A stretch of DNA of 64,000 bases from Acidobacteriota bacterium (GCA_016195985.1 JACPYP010000022.1:1-64000), one strand, 5' to 3'; shown: positions 51,837 to 61,960, counted from the first letter of the stretch. Notes: a model not told the origin generated them from the sequence alone. Made by a program: numbers and translations.

Positions 51837-53231
51837 ATGCGATGGCCCATGCTCCGTCCTTTCATGCTTTCCCTGGCCTCCCTGGCCTGCCTGGCGGCTC
51901 CGCCGCGCACGCTGCGCGTGGACTACGGCCACACGGGCGACGCGGCGGCGGAGCGCTTCGGCATCGACCGCGTGGTGCTCGAGCCCCTGCCCTGGCCCGG
52001 CGACCTCGCCAAGGCCGTGGACCACAGCAACCTCGGGAAGTACTGCTTCGAGGTGACGGACAAGGCCACGGGCAAGCTGCTCTATTCCCGCGGCTTCGCC
52101 AGCATCTACGGCGAATGGGAAACCACGGACGAGGCCAAGAGCCTGAGCCGCAGCTTCCATGAATCCCTGCGCTTTCCGCGGCCCGAGGCGCCAGTGCGCA
52201 TCCAGGTGAAGAAGCGCGATGCCCAGAACGCCTTCAGGACCTGCTGGACCTTTGAGCTCGACCCCAAGGATCCCCTCATCGAGCAGGCGCCGGCCCCTGA
52301 GGCGGGCGGCCTCATCGCCCTGCAGAAGAGCGGCGACCCCGCGGACAAGGTGGACTTCCTCATCCTGGGCGACGGTTACACGGCCGCGGAACGCGGGAAG
52401 TTCGAGCAGCAGGCCCGCAAGGTCATGGAGCTGCTCTTCCAGCAGACCCCCTTCAAGGAGCATCGCAAGGGTTTCAACGTGTGGGCCCTCTGCCCGCCCT
52501 CGAAGGAGAGCGGCATCTCGAGGCCTTCCACGGGCACGCACAAGCGCACGCCCCTGGGCACCACCTACGACGCCTTCGGCAGCGAGCGCTACGTCCTCAC
52601 CTTCGATAACCGCGTCTGGCGCGACATCGCCGCCCAGGCGCCCTATGAGTTCGTGGAGATCCTCACCAACTCCGAAACCTACGGCGGCGGCGGCATCCAC
52701 AACCTCTACAGCACGGCCTCGGCCGGCAACAGCACCATCGGCTACCTCTTCGTCCACGAATTCGGCCACCATTTCGCGGGCCTGGCGGACGAGTACTACA
52801 CGTCGGACGTGGCCGTCACCAACGACGCCGCCCGGCCCGAACCTTGGGAACCCAACGTCACCGTGGATCCCAAGCATCCCAAGTGGGGCAGCCTGCTGAG
52901 CCCCGGCGTGCCCCTTCCCACGCCCTGGAAGAAGGATGAATTCGAAGCCCACAGCCACGATTACCAGAAGGAGCGCCGCGCCATCCGCGCCAACAACCGG
53001 CCCGAATCCGAGATGGACGCCCTCTTCGCCAAAGAGAAGATCTACGAAATGAACCTGCTGGGCAAGGATGCCCACGCTGGGAAGGTGGGCGCCTTCGAGG
53101 GCGCGAACTACGAGGCCAAGGGCTACTTCCGCAGCCAGGAGGACTGCCTCATGTTCACCCGAGACGACGTGGGTTTCTGCGCCGCCTGCCGCGCCGCCAT
53201 CGAGCGGGTGATCGGACAGTACTCGAAGTAG
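51837..53231 (+). CDS. Exported M64-family (IgA peptidase-like) metalloprotease
   Basis: 464 residues with a signal peptide (MLSLASLACLAAP). The N-terminal 145 residues form a beta-rich domain. The peptidase domain begins KVDFLILGDGYTAAERGKFEQQARK and contains the zinc site VHEFGHHFAGLADEYY (H307, E308, H311), whose extended HEFGHxxxGLxDEY form is diagnostic of peptidase family M64. Despite the family name, most members in environmental bacteria have no known link to immunoglobulin. The C-terminus is Cys-containing (EDCLMFTRDDVGFCAACRAAIE), perhaps disulphide-bonded. The track ORF begins 359 codons upstream; only the part from MRWPMLRP is real. It is divergent from yhbY. Confidence 0.88.
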   Translation: MRWPMLRPFMLSLASLACLAAPPRTLRVDYGHTGDAAAERFGIDRVVLEPLPWPGDLAKAVDHSNLGKYCFEVTDKATGKLLYSRGFASIYGEWETTDEAKSLSRSFHESLRFPRPEAPVRIQVKKRDAQNAFRTCWTFELDPKDPLIEQAPAPEAGGLIALQKSGDPADKVDFLILGDGYTAAERGKFEQQARKVMELLFQQTPFKEHRKGFNVWALCPPSKESGISRPSTGTHKRTPLGTTYDAFGSERYVLTFDNRVWRDIAAQAPYEFVEILTNSETYGGGGIHNLYSTASAGNSTIGYLFVHEFGHHFAGLADEYYTSDVAVTNDAARPEPWEPNVTVDPKHPKWGSLLSPGVPLPTPWKKDEFEAHSHDYQKERRAIRANNRPESEMDALFAKEKIYEMNLLGKDAHAGKVGAFEGANYEAKGYFRSQEDCLMFTRDDVGFCAACRAAIERVIGQYSK

Positions 53232-53240
53232 CGGCGGCCG

Positions 53241-54236
53241 CTACTTTTTGGGATCCGCCAGGGCCTTGGCCCGGAGGTCCCACAAGAACCCAGCATCCGC
53301 CCACCAGAGGGTGGTCATGCCGTTGCCGCCCCGGGTGCGTTCCTCCAGCACCTCGGCCAGGCGCAGCGGGTGGCCGTCCAGGCGGGGAAGAAGCCTGTCG
53401 CTGCCGAAAAACACCACCTTGCCGTCGGGGCTGAGGGTGATGGAGAACTCGTCCCGGGCCGGACTGTTCACCGCTGGTCCCAGGTGGACCGGCCCGGTCC
53501 ATCCGCCGTCCTCCCTCCGGAAATAGGCGTAGTAGTCGGCTCCACCCAGGGAATCCGGCCGGCCCAGGAGCGGCACCAGGAGGAAGCGTTCATCGGGATC
53601 CACCCGGGGATTGGCCTGCTTGGGATCCTGGTTGAAGGGGAGCGGCAGTTTCTCCGCCCCGCCCCAGGCCCCATCCTTCCACCGGGAGCGCAGGATCCAG
53701 CCGCCCTGCCCCTCCTCCTTCAGGAAGTACAGCGTGCCCTCGCGCGTCGCCGAGGGATAGAAGGTGTTGCCTCCGCCGTTGACCGCCTCCGGCAGCCGGC
53801 GGGCCTCCGACCAGCCTCGGCCTTCCCGTTCCATGACCCAGATGCCGAAGGGGCCAGGCTTGTCGGCCTTGGGGTCCCCCGGCCGGTCCGAGGAGAAAAA
53901 GAAGCGCCGCCCATCGGGGCTGATGGCGGGCTCCAGGCAGCGCCACCGGGGATCCCGGGAGAAGGGAGCCACCTCAGGGGGCGTCCAGCGGCCGCCTTCC
54001 TGGTGGGTCTCCAGGATCAGGGCCTTGTGGAAACCCGGAAGGAAGAGGCCCACATAGATCTCCGAACCGTCGGGCATCAGCGCGATGTCGCGGGTGGGGA
54101 GGCCCGTATTCAGCAGCCCCTGGGCGAAAGGAACGGCTTCGCGGCCCGGAAGCCGCTGGCCCAAGTACGGCGCCTGGGCCGGCATGCCGGAGGCCAGGAG
54201 GAAGCTGAAGGCGAAACGGATCTTTCGCGAAGGCAT
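53241..54236 (-). CDS. Exported PD40/TolB-like beta-propeller protein
   Basis: 331 residues with a signal peptide (IRFAFSFLLASGMPAQAP). Several repeats of the WD40-like PD40 type are visible: ISPDGRRFFFSSDRPGD, FYPSATREGTLYFLKEE, ANPRVDPDERFLLVPLLGR and ITLSPDGKVVFFGSDRLL. Such propellers bind peptides, sugars or partner proteins in the periplasm. No catalytic residues stand out. It converges on the M64 peptidase gene, nine bases from its stop, and its upstream side faces the 337-bp inverted-repeat element. Confidence 0.8.
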   Translation of the reverse strand: MPSRKIRFAFSFLLASGMPAQAPYLGQRLPGREAVPFAQGLLNTGLPTRDIALMPDGSEIYVGLFLPGFHKALILETHQEGGRWTPPEVAPFSRDPRWRCLEPAISPDGRRFFFSSDRPGDPKADKPGPFGIWVMEREGRGWSEARRLPEAVNGGGNTFYPSATREGTLYFLKEEGQGGWILRSRWKDGAWGGAEKLPLPFNQDPKQANPRVDPDERFLLVPLLGRPDSLGGADYYAYFRREDGGWTGPVHLGPAVNSPARDEFSITLSPDGKVVFFGSDRLLPRLDGHPLRLAEVLEERTRGGNGMTTLWWADAGFLWDLRAKALADPKK

Positions 54237-54323
54237 GGAAGCTCCCGGCAGGTGATCCAGGGTGCCACTGGCGCCAATCCGCGGACATCCGGATTGGGGC
54301 GAGCCGTGCGGGTTCCGGGGTTA

Positions 54324-54660
54324 GGGTCTGTTTTCAAAGTGGGGTGTGGCCGCGCGGGGGGCGCCGCCCAAGGGAGGCAAGGAAAGTGACGAAGGCGATA
54401 GAGGTGCTATCGCCGAGGAACTTGACGCAGCATCGCGCCGGGCGCCGCCTCCCGCCCGGATCCGCCCTCTGCCCGGCGTTCCGCCGGGCAGGAGCAGGCC
54501 CCATGCGGGGCCTGCGATAGGGAGAGGGGGACGTCGCCCAGCCGCACCCCTGGCTGCGTTGGGAGCCTCGAACGATGTCCCGCATCGCCCTTCGGCCCCC
54601 GCCTTCCCATGGGCGCGGCTGGGCGGCGTCGCGGCTCGCATCCACTTTGAAAACAGACCC
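54324..54660. mobile_element. 337-bp MITE-like element with 19-bp terminal inverted repeats and internal hairpins
   Basis: Left end GGGTCTGTTTTCAAAGTGG, right end its exact complement, flanked by TA (54322-54323 and 54661-54662). The inside is strongly structured: GGCGATAG/CTATCGCC, TGCCCGGCG/CGCCGGGCA and GCAGGCCCC/GGGGCCTGC are perfect stems in a row. The listed ORFs of about 70-106 codons in it look like chance ORFs of GC-rich DNA. It is a longer relative of the 89-bp element at 36933. Its right TA plus the adjoining G make the uvrB stop codon TAG. The gap from 54237 to 54659 holds only this element and 85 bp of plain DNA. Confidence 0.8.
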
Positions 54661-56699
54661 TAGAGACTCGGCCCCGTGGCCGCCACGCCGTTCACGTCCA
54701 GCAGCCGCTCGCGGCGGGCATGCTGGACGCGGTCGCGCAGTTCGGCCGCTTCTTCGAATTTCATCTGGGAGGCCAGCTCCTTCATGCGCTTTTCGAGCTT
54801 GGCCACTTCCTTCTCGAAGTGTTTGTCCTCCAGGTAGAGCAGCGGCTCCTCTGCGGCCTTCTCCTCCTTGGCGACGTTGATGAATTCCCGGGCCAGGGCC
54901 TCGCCCATGACATCGTCCAGGTTGCGCTTGACAGTCTCCGGCGTGATGCCGTGGGCTGCGTTGTGGGCCAGCTGCTTCTGGCGGCGTCGCTCGGTTTCGC
55001 CGATGGCCTGCTTCATGGAGCCCGTCATCACGTCCGCGTACAGGATGGCCTTGCCGCTGACGTTGCGGGCCGCGCGGCCGATGGTCTGGATGAGGCTGCG
55101 GGTGTTGCGGAGGAAGCCCTCCTTGTCGGCGTCGAGGATGGCCACCAGGCTCACCTCCGGCAGGTCCAGCCCCTCGCGGAGGAGGTTGATCCCCACGAGC
55201 ACGTCGAAGACGCCCCGGCGCAGGTTCTTCAGCAGCTCCACCCGCTCCAGCGTGTCGATCTCGCTGTGGAGGTACTCGGCCTTGATGCCCAGCTCCTGGT
55301 AGTAGGCCGTGAGCTGCTCCGCCAGCTTCTTGGTGAGCACGGTCACCAGCACCCGCTCGTCCCGCGCCACCACCTTGCGGATCTCCTCCAGGAGATCGTC
55401 CACCTGGGTGCCCACGGGACGCACTTCCACGAGCGGATCCACCAGCCCCGTGGGCCGCACCACCTGCTCCACGAAGGCGCCGCCGCTCTGCTTCAGCTCG
55501 TAGTCGCCGGGGGTGGCGGAGACGTAGACGACCTGTTTGACCCGGCTCTCGAATTCTTCGAATTTGAGCGGACGGTTGTCGAGGGCGGAGGGAAGCCTGA
55601 ACCCGTAATCCACCAAGGTCGTCTTGCGGGCCCGGTCGCCGTTGTACATGCCGTGAAGCTGGCCCGTGGCCACATGGCTCTCATCCATGAAGACGATGAA
55701 ATCCTCCGGGAAGTAGTCCAGCAGGGTGTGGGGCGGCTGGCCGGGCTGGCGGCCGTCCAGGAAGCGGCTGTAGTTCTCGATGCCGCTGCAGTGGCCCATT
55801 TCCTTCATCATCTCCACGTCGTAGATGACCCGCTGATGCAGGCGCTGCAGCTCCACGATCTTGCCGTCCGCCCGCAGCTGGTTTTCCCGCGCATCCAGCT
55901 CTTCCTTGATGTCGCGGATGGCGGTCTTGAGCTTCTCTTCGGGGGTCACGTAGTGGGTCTTGGGCCAGATGGTGAGGTCGTTCAGTTTCTCGATGACCAC
56001 GCCCCGCAGGGGATCCACCTTCGATAGCCGCTCCACCTCGTCGCCCCAGAGTTCGATGCGGTAGGCCACGTCCTCGTAGGCCGGGTAGACCTCCACCACG
56101 TCGCCGCGCACGCGGAAGATGCCGGGTTCGAAACTGAGGTGGTTGCGCTGGTACTGGATGGCCACGAGGTTGCGCAACAGCAGCGCGCGATCGATGCTCT
56201 GGCCCACCTTCAGCGTCACGGAAAGGTTCAGGTAGGAGGAGGGATCGCCCAGGCCGTAGATGCAGCTTACGGAGGCGATGACGATGGTGTCGCGGCGCTC
56301 CAGCAGGCACCGGGTGGCGCTGAGGCGCAGCTTCTCCAGTTCCTCGTTGACCTTGGCGTCCTTGTCGATGAAGAGATCCCGCTCGGGCACGTAGGCTTCG
56401 GGCTGGTAGTAGTCGTAGTAGCTGACGAAGTACTCGACGGCGTTCTCGGGGAAGAACTGCTTGAACTCGCTGAACAGCTGGGCGGCCAGGGTCTTGTTCG
56501 GCGCGAAGATGAGCGCCGGCCGCGCCGCCCGGGCGATGGTGCTGGCCATGGTGTAGGTTTTCCCCGAACCGGTGACGCCCAGCAGGGTCTGGCAGCGGTC
56601 GCCCCGCTCCAGGCCTTCCACCAGTTGGGCGATGGCCTCGGGCTGGTCCCCCGCGGGGGAGTAGGGCGCGACGAGCTTGAAGGGGATCACTTTGGACAT
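54660..56699 (-). CDS. uvrB: Excinuclease ABC subunit B
   Basis: The damage-verifying helicase-like subunit of nucleotide excision repair. 679 residues, normal length. Walker A is [13 protein letters not shown] (about 40-50); the beta-hairpin region is [21 protein letters not shown]; the Walker B box is [13 protein letters not shown]; helicase motifs V/VI read [33 protein letters not shown] and [19 protein letters not shown]. The C-terminal UVR coiled coil ([27 protein letters not shown]) binds UvrC. The stop codon TAG is completed by the 337-bp element. Confidence 0.98.
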   Translation of the reverse strand: MSKVIPFKLVAPYSPAGDQPEAIAQLVEGLERGDRCQTLLGVTGSGKTYTMASTIARAARPALIFAPNKTLAAQLFSEFKQFFPENAVEYFVSYYDYYQPEAYVPERDLFIDKDAKVNEELEKLRLSATRCLLERRDTIVIASVSCIYGLGDPSSYLNLSVTLKVGQSIDRALLLRNLVAIQYQRNHLSFEPGIFRVRGDVVEVYPAYEDVAYRIELWGDEVERLSKVDPLRGVVIEKLNDLTIWPKTHYVTPEEKLKTAIRDIKEELDARENQLRADGKIVELQRLHQRVIYDVEMMKEMGHCSGIENYSRFLDGRQPGQPPHTLLDYFPEDFIVFMDESHVATGQLHGMYNGDRARKTTLVDYGFRLPSALDNRPLKFEEFESRVKQVVYVSATPGDYELKQSGGAFVEQVVRPTGLVDPLVEVRPVGTQVDDLLEEIRKVVARDERVLVTVLTKKLAEQLTAYYQELGIKAEYLHSEIDTLERVELLKNLRRGVFDVLVGINLLREGLDLPEVSLVAILDADKEGFLRNTRSLIQTIGRAARNVSGKAILYADVMTGSMKQAIGETERRRQKQLAHNAAHGITPETVKRNLDDVMGEALAREFINVAKEEKAAEEPLLYLEDKHFEKEVAKLEKRMKELASQMKFEEAAELRDRVQHARRERLLDVNGVAATGPSL

Positions 56700-56765
56700 G
56701 AAAGAAAGAAAACCACCAAGTCGGGCCCACGGGAAGGGTTGTTTTTCGCCTTTCCTTCGTGTTCG

Positions 56766-57914
56766 CTAGACGCAGTCCAGGGCGAGCACCTGCCCCTTCG
56801 CCGCCTTCCAGTCCGCCCAGGCCGCCCGCAATTCCTGGCGGCAGCGGCTCTGCTCGGATTTCCACTGATCCCGCAGGGCCTGCCAGGCCGATCCCCGGGC
56901 CTGTCCCTTGGCCGTCCATTCGGCCCGAAGGGCCTCCCAGGCCTCGCGGCGGGACTGGAAGGCCCCCAAGGCCTCCTCGATCCGAGCCTTGGCCAGGCCC
57001 AGGCGGTCCCGCAGCCCCTCCTGGAGGACCGGCGCCGTGGCCAGCACCGCGGTCAGCCGCTTGGCCTCCATGTCCAGCCGGGCGTGGTGGATCTGGGTTT
57101 CCGGCACACGCCTCAGGTCCCGGGCCAAGCCGGTCCAGGCGAAGAGGGTGATGAGCCACTTGCCCGGATCCCATTGGTACCACCTGGCCGAGTTGCGGTA
57201 GTCCCACTGCCACTTGTGGTGGAAATTGTGGTAACCCTCGCCGAAGGTGAGGGGGGCCAGGAGGGCGTTGTCCCGCGAGCTGTTCGCATCCGAATAGGGC
57301 TGGCTGCCCCAACGGTGGGCGGCGGAGTTGATGAGGAAGGTGCTGTGGTGGGTCACCACGATTCGCAGCAGGAGGCCAATGACTGCATGGCCCCAGATAT
57401 TGCCCGTGGCGATTCCGACGTAGACCGGAATAAGGGCCACCGCCGCGCCGATCCAGAAGTGGTAGCGGTGCTGCCAGCGCACCAGGGGATCTTTCTGGAG
57501 ATCCTCCACCGCCTCCAGGGGGCGCACCACGCCTTCCATCACCCAGACCCAGTGCGCGTACCAGAACCCCTTGGAGATGGCGTAGGGATCGCCTTTCGGA
57601 TCATCCACGAAGCGGTGGTGCTGGCGGTGGTCGCTGGACCACCACAGGGCCGAGTTCTCGAAGGCAGCGGCGCCGAACACCAGGAAGGCCAGGCGCAGCT
57701 GCCAGGCGGCCCGGTAGGCCCGGTGGCTGAAGAGCCGGTGGTAGCCCACCGTGATAGAAAGGCCGATGAGCACGTACATCAGCCCGAACATCCCCGCCTC
57801 GCTCCAGCTCAGGCCCTGCCGCGCGAGCTTGAGGGGCACCAGGATGAGGGCGAGGACCAGGGTCCCCCACAGGAACAGGGTGTTGAGGAGGGAGCGCTGC
57901 GGTTGTTGGGCCAT
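56766..57914 (-). CDS. Acyl-CoA desaturase (delta-9 type) with C-terminal helical extension
   Basis: 382 residues. The membrane diiron desaturase domain (1-270) has hydrophobic pairs around the three histidine boxes: HRLFSHR, HRQHHRF and HNFHH, all intact, plus the extra HHSTFLINSAAHRWG. It would introduce a cis double bond into a saturated acyl chain using O2, so the cell meets oxygen at least sometimes despite the oxygen-independent HemN. The last about 100 residues (LGLAKARIEEALGAFQSRREAWEALRAEW onward) form a charged, Trp-rich coiled coil not usual in this family. The ATG at 57914 is the family start; the track adds 72 codons. Confidence 0.9.
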   Translation of the reverse strand: MAQQPQRSLLNTLFLWGTLVLALILVPLKLARQGLSWSEAGMFGLMYVLIGLSITVGYHRLFSHRAYRAAWQLRLAFLVFGAAAFENSALWWSSDHRQHHRFVDDPKGDPYAISKGFWYAHWVWVMEGVVRPLEAVEDLQKDPLVRWQHRYHFWIGAAVALIPVYVGIATGNIWGHAVIGLLLRIVVTHHSTFLINSAAHRWGSQPYSDANSSRDNALLAPLTFGEGYHNFHHKWQWDYRNSARWYQWDPGKWLITLFAWTGLARDLRRVPETQIHHARLDMEAKRLTAVLATAPVLQEGLRDRLGLAKARIEEALGAFQSRREAWEALRAEWTAKGQARGSAWQALRDQWKSEQSRCRQELRAAWADWKAAKGQVLALDCV

Positions 57915-57970
57915 GGAAAAAGGGTACGCCCAGGGTCCAGCCGTGCGCCTCAATTCACTGTAAATTCTTG

Positions 57971-60643
57971 CTACCGCCGCCAACTCAGGCGGGCGCGGAG
58001 CCCCGTCTCCTCGAAGCGCATCTCCACCTTGGGCTCGCGGACGCCCTCCAGCAGCCCGAAATCCCGCGCGGGATCCCGCAGGGGCGTGGCGGGCCTGGTG
58101 GGACGGCCGTAGTCCTTGTGCTCCAGCCATCGGCCCGGGGCCAGGGCGTCCGCTGCCAGCAGGGGCGCCACCCCGAGAATCCGATGGCTTTCGGCCTGGG
58201 CGGCCTTCACGTCGCCACCCGGGTGAAGCCAGGGACCCAGCCAGGCCATGGCCGCGAAGGCGCTACGGGACTCCCCTTCCACTGCCGCCTGGAAGGCCGC
58301 GGGAAGGCCGCGGTCCAGGGCCTCCGGACGCAGCTGCAGGCTGGCCGCGTAGGCGCCGCCCTCATCTGTTCCCGTCAGGAGGCTGGCGGGCAGGCTGGCA
58401 TCGTTGGACAGGAGCAGCCAGCGGTCCTCCACCCGGAACGTGAAGCGCATGCTGGCCAGGCGGAGGAATCCCAGCCTCAGCATCAGGCTGCCGTCCGGTT
58501 CGGCGCTCAGCAGGCCGTCCAGTTCGCCTCCCTGCCACAGGCTCGAAGGCAGCATGCGGGTGATGACGTCCCGCAGGGATTTCCGGGTGCCTTCCGGATC
58601 CTTCAGCTCCACGGCGATCACCACGGGGCGCGTGAAGATGCCCAGGGCCAGGGCGCCCATGCCCACCAGGCCGTTGCGCTGGTTGAAGGGATCGGATTCC
58701 AGGATGGTGGCGGGGCTGCCGTTGCCCGTGGCGAGGACGGGGGCGCCATCCGGAAAGGCTGCCACCACAACGCCCGTGCTGGCCTGCATAAGGCCTTGGG
58801 CCATCTCCGAGAAAGGGCGGGGCAGCGAGCTTTCTTCAGTGCGCAGACGCAGGCCCAGCTCCGCCACCATGGGTTGGCGCCAGCGCGGCCGGGGCAGCGG
58901 GCCTTCATGGGAGAGAAGGGCCCGCATGGGCAGGTAGATGCTGCTGTCCAGCAGGGGCAGCACGAAGGTTTCCAGTTCCTGCCGGCCGTCCGCCCTGGCA
59001 TCCAGGCGGAAGGCGATGGGGTCGAAATAGCGGCTCCAGTAGCGGCTGTAGCCTTCCTTGAACGCCTCGTAGGCCGCCGCTTCCTCGGCGCTCGCCTCCT
59101 TCAGCGGGACCCTGGCCAGGGGCTGCAGCCGCTCCAGGGGGCCGAAGGCCGAGTGGCGGACCTGGCCAGTGGCGGTGAGCGTCAGGGGCCCCAGATCCAC
59201 ACCCTGGGGGATGTAGCCCCGGGCCTTCAGATCGGCCAGGTTCGAGGGTTCGCCCGGCGCGTCCAGGCGGCGCAGCAGGGCCGCCGCCGCCAGGACCTCC
59301 ATGTCCGCGCGGGCCGCGGCCTGGCGGGCTTGCAGGATGCGCTGCCGGGGGCCCACCAGGGCGCGGATGAAGGCATCCGAAAGGTAGGCGAACACCTCGG
59401 TATCCGCATCGGGCGCGAGCTTCTCCAGCACCACGGCGAATTCGTCGGAGCGGCCCAGGCTGTTCCTTCCTCCGGCGGCGTGCAACGCCAGGGCCAGTTC
59501 CAGCTCCTGCTTGGAGGTGGACAGGAAGATGCGCGCGCCTTTCCGGGCGGCGAAGGCCTTCCCTCCCGCGGTCTTGTATCCGTGCACGGAGCCTTCGGGT
59601 ATGAAGCTGGCGGCTTCGGGCTGGGCCAGGTCAGCCACCACGGTGGCCTCGGTGCCCGCCATGAAGGCCAGATCCGGAAAGAAGATGGCGGCTTCGCGGA
59701 CCGCGCCGGACTCGATCAGCCGGCGGCCCCGGCCATCCCCCAGGCCCAGGTCTTCCAGTGTCCGGCTGATGATGCTCGTGTCCAGGCCGCCGCTGCCGGA
59801 GAAGCTGGAGACCCGCTGCAGGAAAGCCGCACCGGCTCCCTCCAGGGAAGCCAAAGCCGCCTTGGGCTTGGGTAGGTACAGCAGGGCGCGGTCCAGGGGC
59901 ACACAGTCCGCCAGCGCCAGGCGCGCGGCGGACCGGGGCATCTCCGCCCAGGGGTGCGATGGCGTGGCGATGCCCGTCATCGAAGCGAGCGGAACCGGGC
60001 GTTCCGCGGCGGCCCTTTTTCCCCCGGGCGCCAAGGGGCGATCCAGCTGCAGGGTTTCATCCACGGCGGCCCGGCCGCCCAGGAGGGCCAGCAGCGAAGG
60101 GCCGCCCGGCTCTTCCCTCTGGCGCCGGCGGGGGCGGTCAGGCGCCTCGAAGCCATAGGCCGAGGCCGCCGCGCTTCGAAGGGGCAGGCGCAGCGGCGAT
60201 GGCACGTCGGACCACAACTCCCAATCCTGGAGTCGCCGCGTGAGCCAAAGCTGCAGGGGCTTGGCGTCGCCCACGCGGCTGGGCATGGGAAAGCGCAGCT
60301 CCGCGGCCTTCACGCCGCGCTCATCCATCAAGTCGAGGCGGGCTTCAGAAGCCTGGCCGCGCCGCAGCGCGACCACCTGGAAGGGAATGGCCTCCCGCCG
60401 GTCCGCGGGATCCAGGGGCACCGCACGCAGAAGCTGAGGCGACACCAGACCCGTCTCTCCAGGGGCCGGCCGCAGGTAACCCCGGAGGAAGGCCTTGGGC
60501 AGCAGCACTTCGCCACTGACCACTTCGAGGCCGGTCTTCGCATGGAGGTGCCGCGCCGAGGGCGTCACCTGGTCCGGAAGCCCCGCAGCCATCAGTTGCA
60601 GGGGGATCGCAAGGGCCCACAGACGTACGATGCCGAAGGACAT
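57971..60643 (-). CDS. Large exported protein of unknown function
   Basis: 890 residues with a signal peptide (RLWALAIPLQLMAAG) and no further membrane segment. I recognise no family with confidence. The protein mixes beta-rich and Ala/Leu-rich helical stretches; LPLDRALLYLPKPKAALASLEGAGAAFLQRV and the later GIFTRPVVIAVELKDPEGTRKSLRDVI have the flavour of DUF3352-like bacterial proteins, but this is only a resemblance. An Arg/Pro-rich linker lies at about 165-200 (PDRPRRRQREEPGG). It is transcribed alone on the minus strand between fabF and the desaturase gene. A periplasmic or surface role is all that can be inferred. Confidence 0.6.
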   Translation of the reverse strand: MSFGIVRLWALAIPLQLMAAGLPDQVTPSARHLHAKTGLEVVSGEVLLPKAFLRGYLRPAPGETGLVSPQLLRAVPLDPADRREAIPFQVVALRRGQASEARLDLMDERGVKAAELRFPMPSRVGDAKPLQLWLTRRLQDWELWSDVPSPLRLPLRSAAASAYGFEAPDRPRRRQREEPGGPSLLALLGGRAAVDETLQLDRPLAPGGKRAAAERPVPLASMTGIATPSHPWAEMPRSAARLALADCVPLDRALLYLPKPKAALASLEGAGAAFLQRVSSFSGSGGLDTSIISRTLEDLGLGDGRGRRLIESGAVREAAIFFPDLAFMAGTEATVVADLAQPEAASFIPEGSVHGYKTAGGKAFAARKGARIFLSTSKQELELALALHAAGGRNSLGRSDEFAVVLEKLAPDADTEVFAYLSDAFIRALVGPRQRILQARQAAARADMEVLAAAALLRRLDAPGEPSNLADLKARGYIPQGVDLGPLTLTATGQVRHSAFGPLERLQPLARVPLKEASAEEAAAYEAFKEGYSRYWSRYFDPIAFRLDARADGRQELETFVLPLLDSSIYLPMRALLSHEGPLPRPRWRQPMVAELGLRLRTEESSLPRPFSEMAQGLMQASTGVVVAAFPDGAPVLATGNGSPATILESDPFNQRNGLVGMGALALGIFTRPVVIAVELKDPEGTRKSLRDVITRMLPSSLWQGGELDGLLSAEPDGSLMLRLGFLRLASMRFTFRVEDRWLLLSNDASLPASLLTGTDEGGAYAASLQLRPEALDRGLPAAFQAAVEGESRSAFAAMAWLGPWLHPGGDVKAAQAESHRILGVAPLLAADALAPGRWLEHKDYGRPTRPATPLRDPARDFGLLEGVREPKVEMRFEETGLRARLSWRR

Positions 60644-60682
60644 GGTGCCTCCTCTGCTTTCTCTATTGTTTTCCGGGGGCCT

Positions 60683-61936
60683 CTAGACCTTGCGCAGCAC
60701 CAGGCAGCCGTTGGTCCCGCCGAAGCCGAAGCCGTTGTTCATGGCGTACTCGGCGTCGAAGGTTCCGGCCACGTTCGCCGTGACATCCAGGGCGCACTCT
60801 GGATCCTGGTTGTCCACGTTGATGGTGGGAGGGATCTTGCCAGTCTTGACGGCCAGAACCGCCACGATGGTCTCCAGGCCGCCGGCGGCGCCCAGAAGGT
60901 GGCCGTGCATGGACTTGGAGCTGCTCACCTTGATCTTCTTCGAGTGCTCGCCGAAGACCTTCTGGATGGCCAGGCATTCCAGCTTGTCGCCCACAGGCGT
61001 GGCCGTGCCGTGCATGTTCACGTAGCCGACCTCTTCGGGGGCGATTCCCGCGTCCTTCATGGCGGCGCGCATGACGCGCTGGCCGCCTTCGCCTTCGGGG
61101 GCGGGGCTGGTGATGTGGTTGGCGTCGCCGCTCATGCCGTAGCCCGCCACCTCGGCGTAGATCTTCGCGCCCCGGGCCACGGCCAGTTCGTATTCCTCGA
61201 GGATGACGATGCCGGCGCCTTCGCCCATCACGAAGCCGTCGCGATCCATGTCGAAGGGCCGGGAGGCGCGTTCAGGCTCGTCGTTGCGCGTGCTGAGGGC
61301 GCGCATGGCGGCGAAGCCGCCCACGCCCAGCTGGTTCACCACCGAATCGCTGCCTCCGGCCAGCATGCGGTCGGCGTAGCCGAAGGCGATGAGGCGGGCC
61401 GCGTCGCCGATGGCGTGGGCGCCCGTGGCGCAGGCGGTGGCCACGGCGCTGTTGGGCCCCTGGAGGCCGTACTTGATGCTGACCTGGCCGCTGGCCAGGT
61501 TCACGATGAGACTGGGGATGAAGAAGGGGCTGGTGCGGCGGGGGCCGCGGTAGCCGTTGGCCTCCTCCCAGATGGTGCTGAGGCCGCCGATGCCGCTGCC
61601 AATGTAGGTGCCGAATACCTCGCGCTCAGCCTTGGACAGCTCCACCTGGTCGAAGCCCGCGTCCACCCAAGCCTCGTGGGCCGCGCCCATCGCGTATTGG
61701 ATGAAGATGTCCATCTTCTTCTGTTCCTTCTTGTCGATGAACAGATCCGGATTGAAGCCCTTCACCTGGCCCGCGATCTTGCAGGCGAAATCGGTGACAT
61801 CGAAGCGGTCGATGGTGCCGATGCCGCTCTTGCCGGCCAGCAGGTTGTCCCAGGTCTCGGGCACGGTGAGGCCGCAGGGGTTGATGGTCCCCATGCCGGT
61901 GATGACGACGCGACGACGCTGCATGGTCCTGTTCAT
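60683..61936 (-). CDS. fabF: 3-oxoacyl-ACP synthase II
   Basis: It elongates acyl-ACP with malonyl-ACP in type II fatty acid synthesis. 417 residues. The thiolase-fold triad is complete: Cys169 in AVATACATGAHAIG, His in VNMHGTATPVGDKLE, His in KSMHGHLLGAAGGLETI. The N-terminal RRVVITGMGTINPCG and C-terminal NNGFGFGGTNGCLVL agree. The ATG at 61936 has GAGGTG upstream; the track start is 21 codons earlier. It follows acpP across a strong intrinsic terminator, which would keep FabF well below ACP in amount. Confidence 0.97.
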   Translation of the reverse strand: MNRTMQRRRVVITGMGTINPCGLTVPETWDNLLAGKSGIGTIDRFDVTDFACKIAGQVKGFNPDLFIDKKEQKKMDIFIQYAMGAAHEAWVDAGFDQVELSKAEREVFGTYIGSGIGGLSTIWEEANGYRGPRRTSPFFIPSLIVNLASGQVSIKYGLQGPNSAVATACATGAHAIGDAARLIAFGYADRMLAGGSDSVVNQLGVGGFAAMRALSTRNDEPERASRPFDMDRDGFVMGEGAGIVILEEYELAVARGAKIYAEVAGYGMSGDANHITSPAPEGEGGQRVMRAAMKDAGIAPEEVGYVNMHGTATPVGDKLECLAIQKVFGEHSKKIKVSSSKSMHGHLLGAAGGLETIVAVLAVKTGKIPPTINVDNQDPECALDVTANVAGTFDAEYAMNNGFGFGGTNGCLVLRKV

Positions 61937-61960
61937 GGGTTCACCTCGGATGAGATCGGA

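Noticed and set aside
54334-54663. Small ORFs of about 100 codons inside the 337-bp element
   Set aside because: Three frames are open at once, composition is Arg/Pro/Ala-rich, and the region is explained by inverted repeats.
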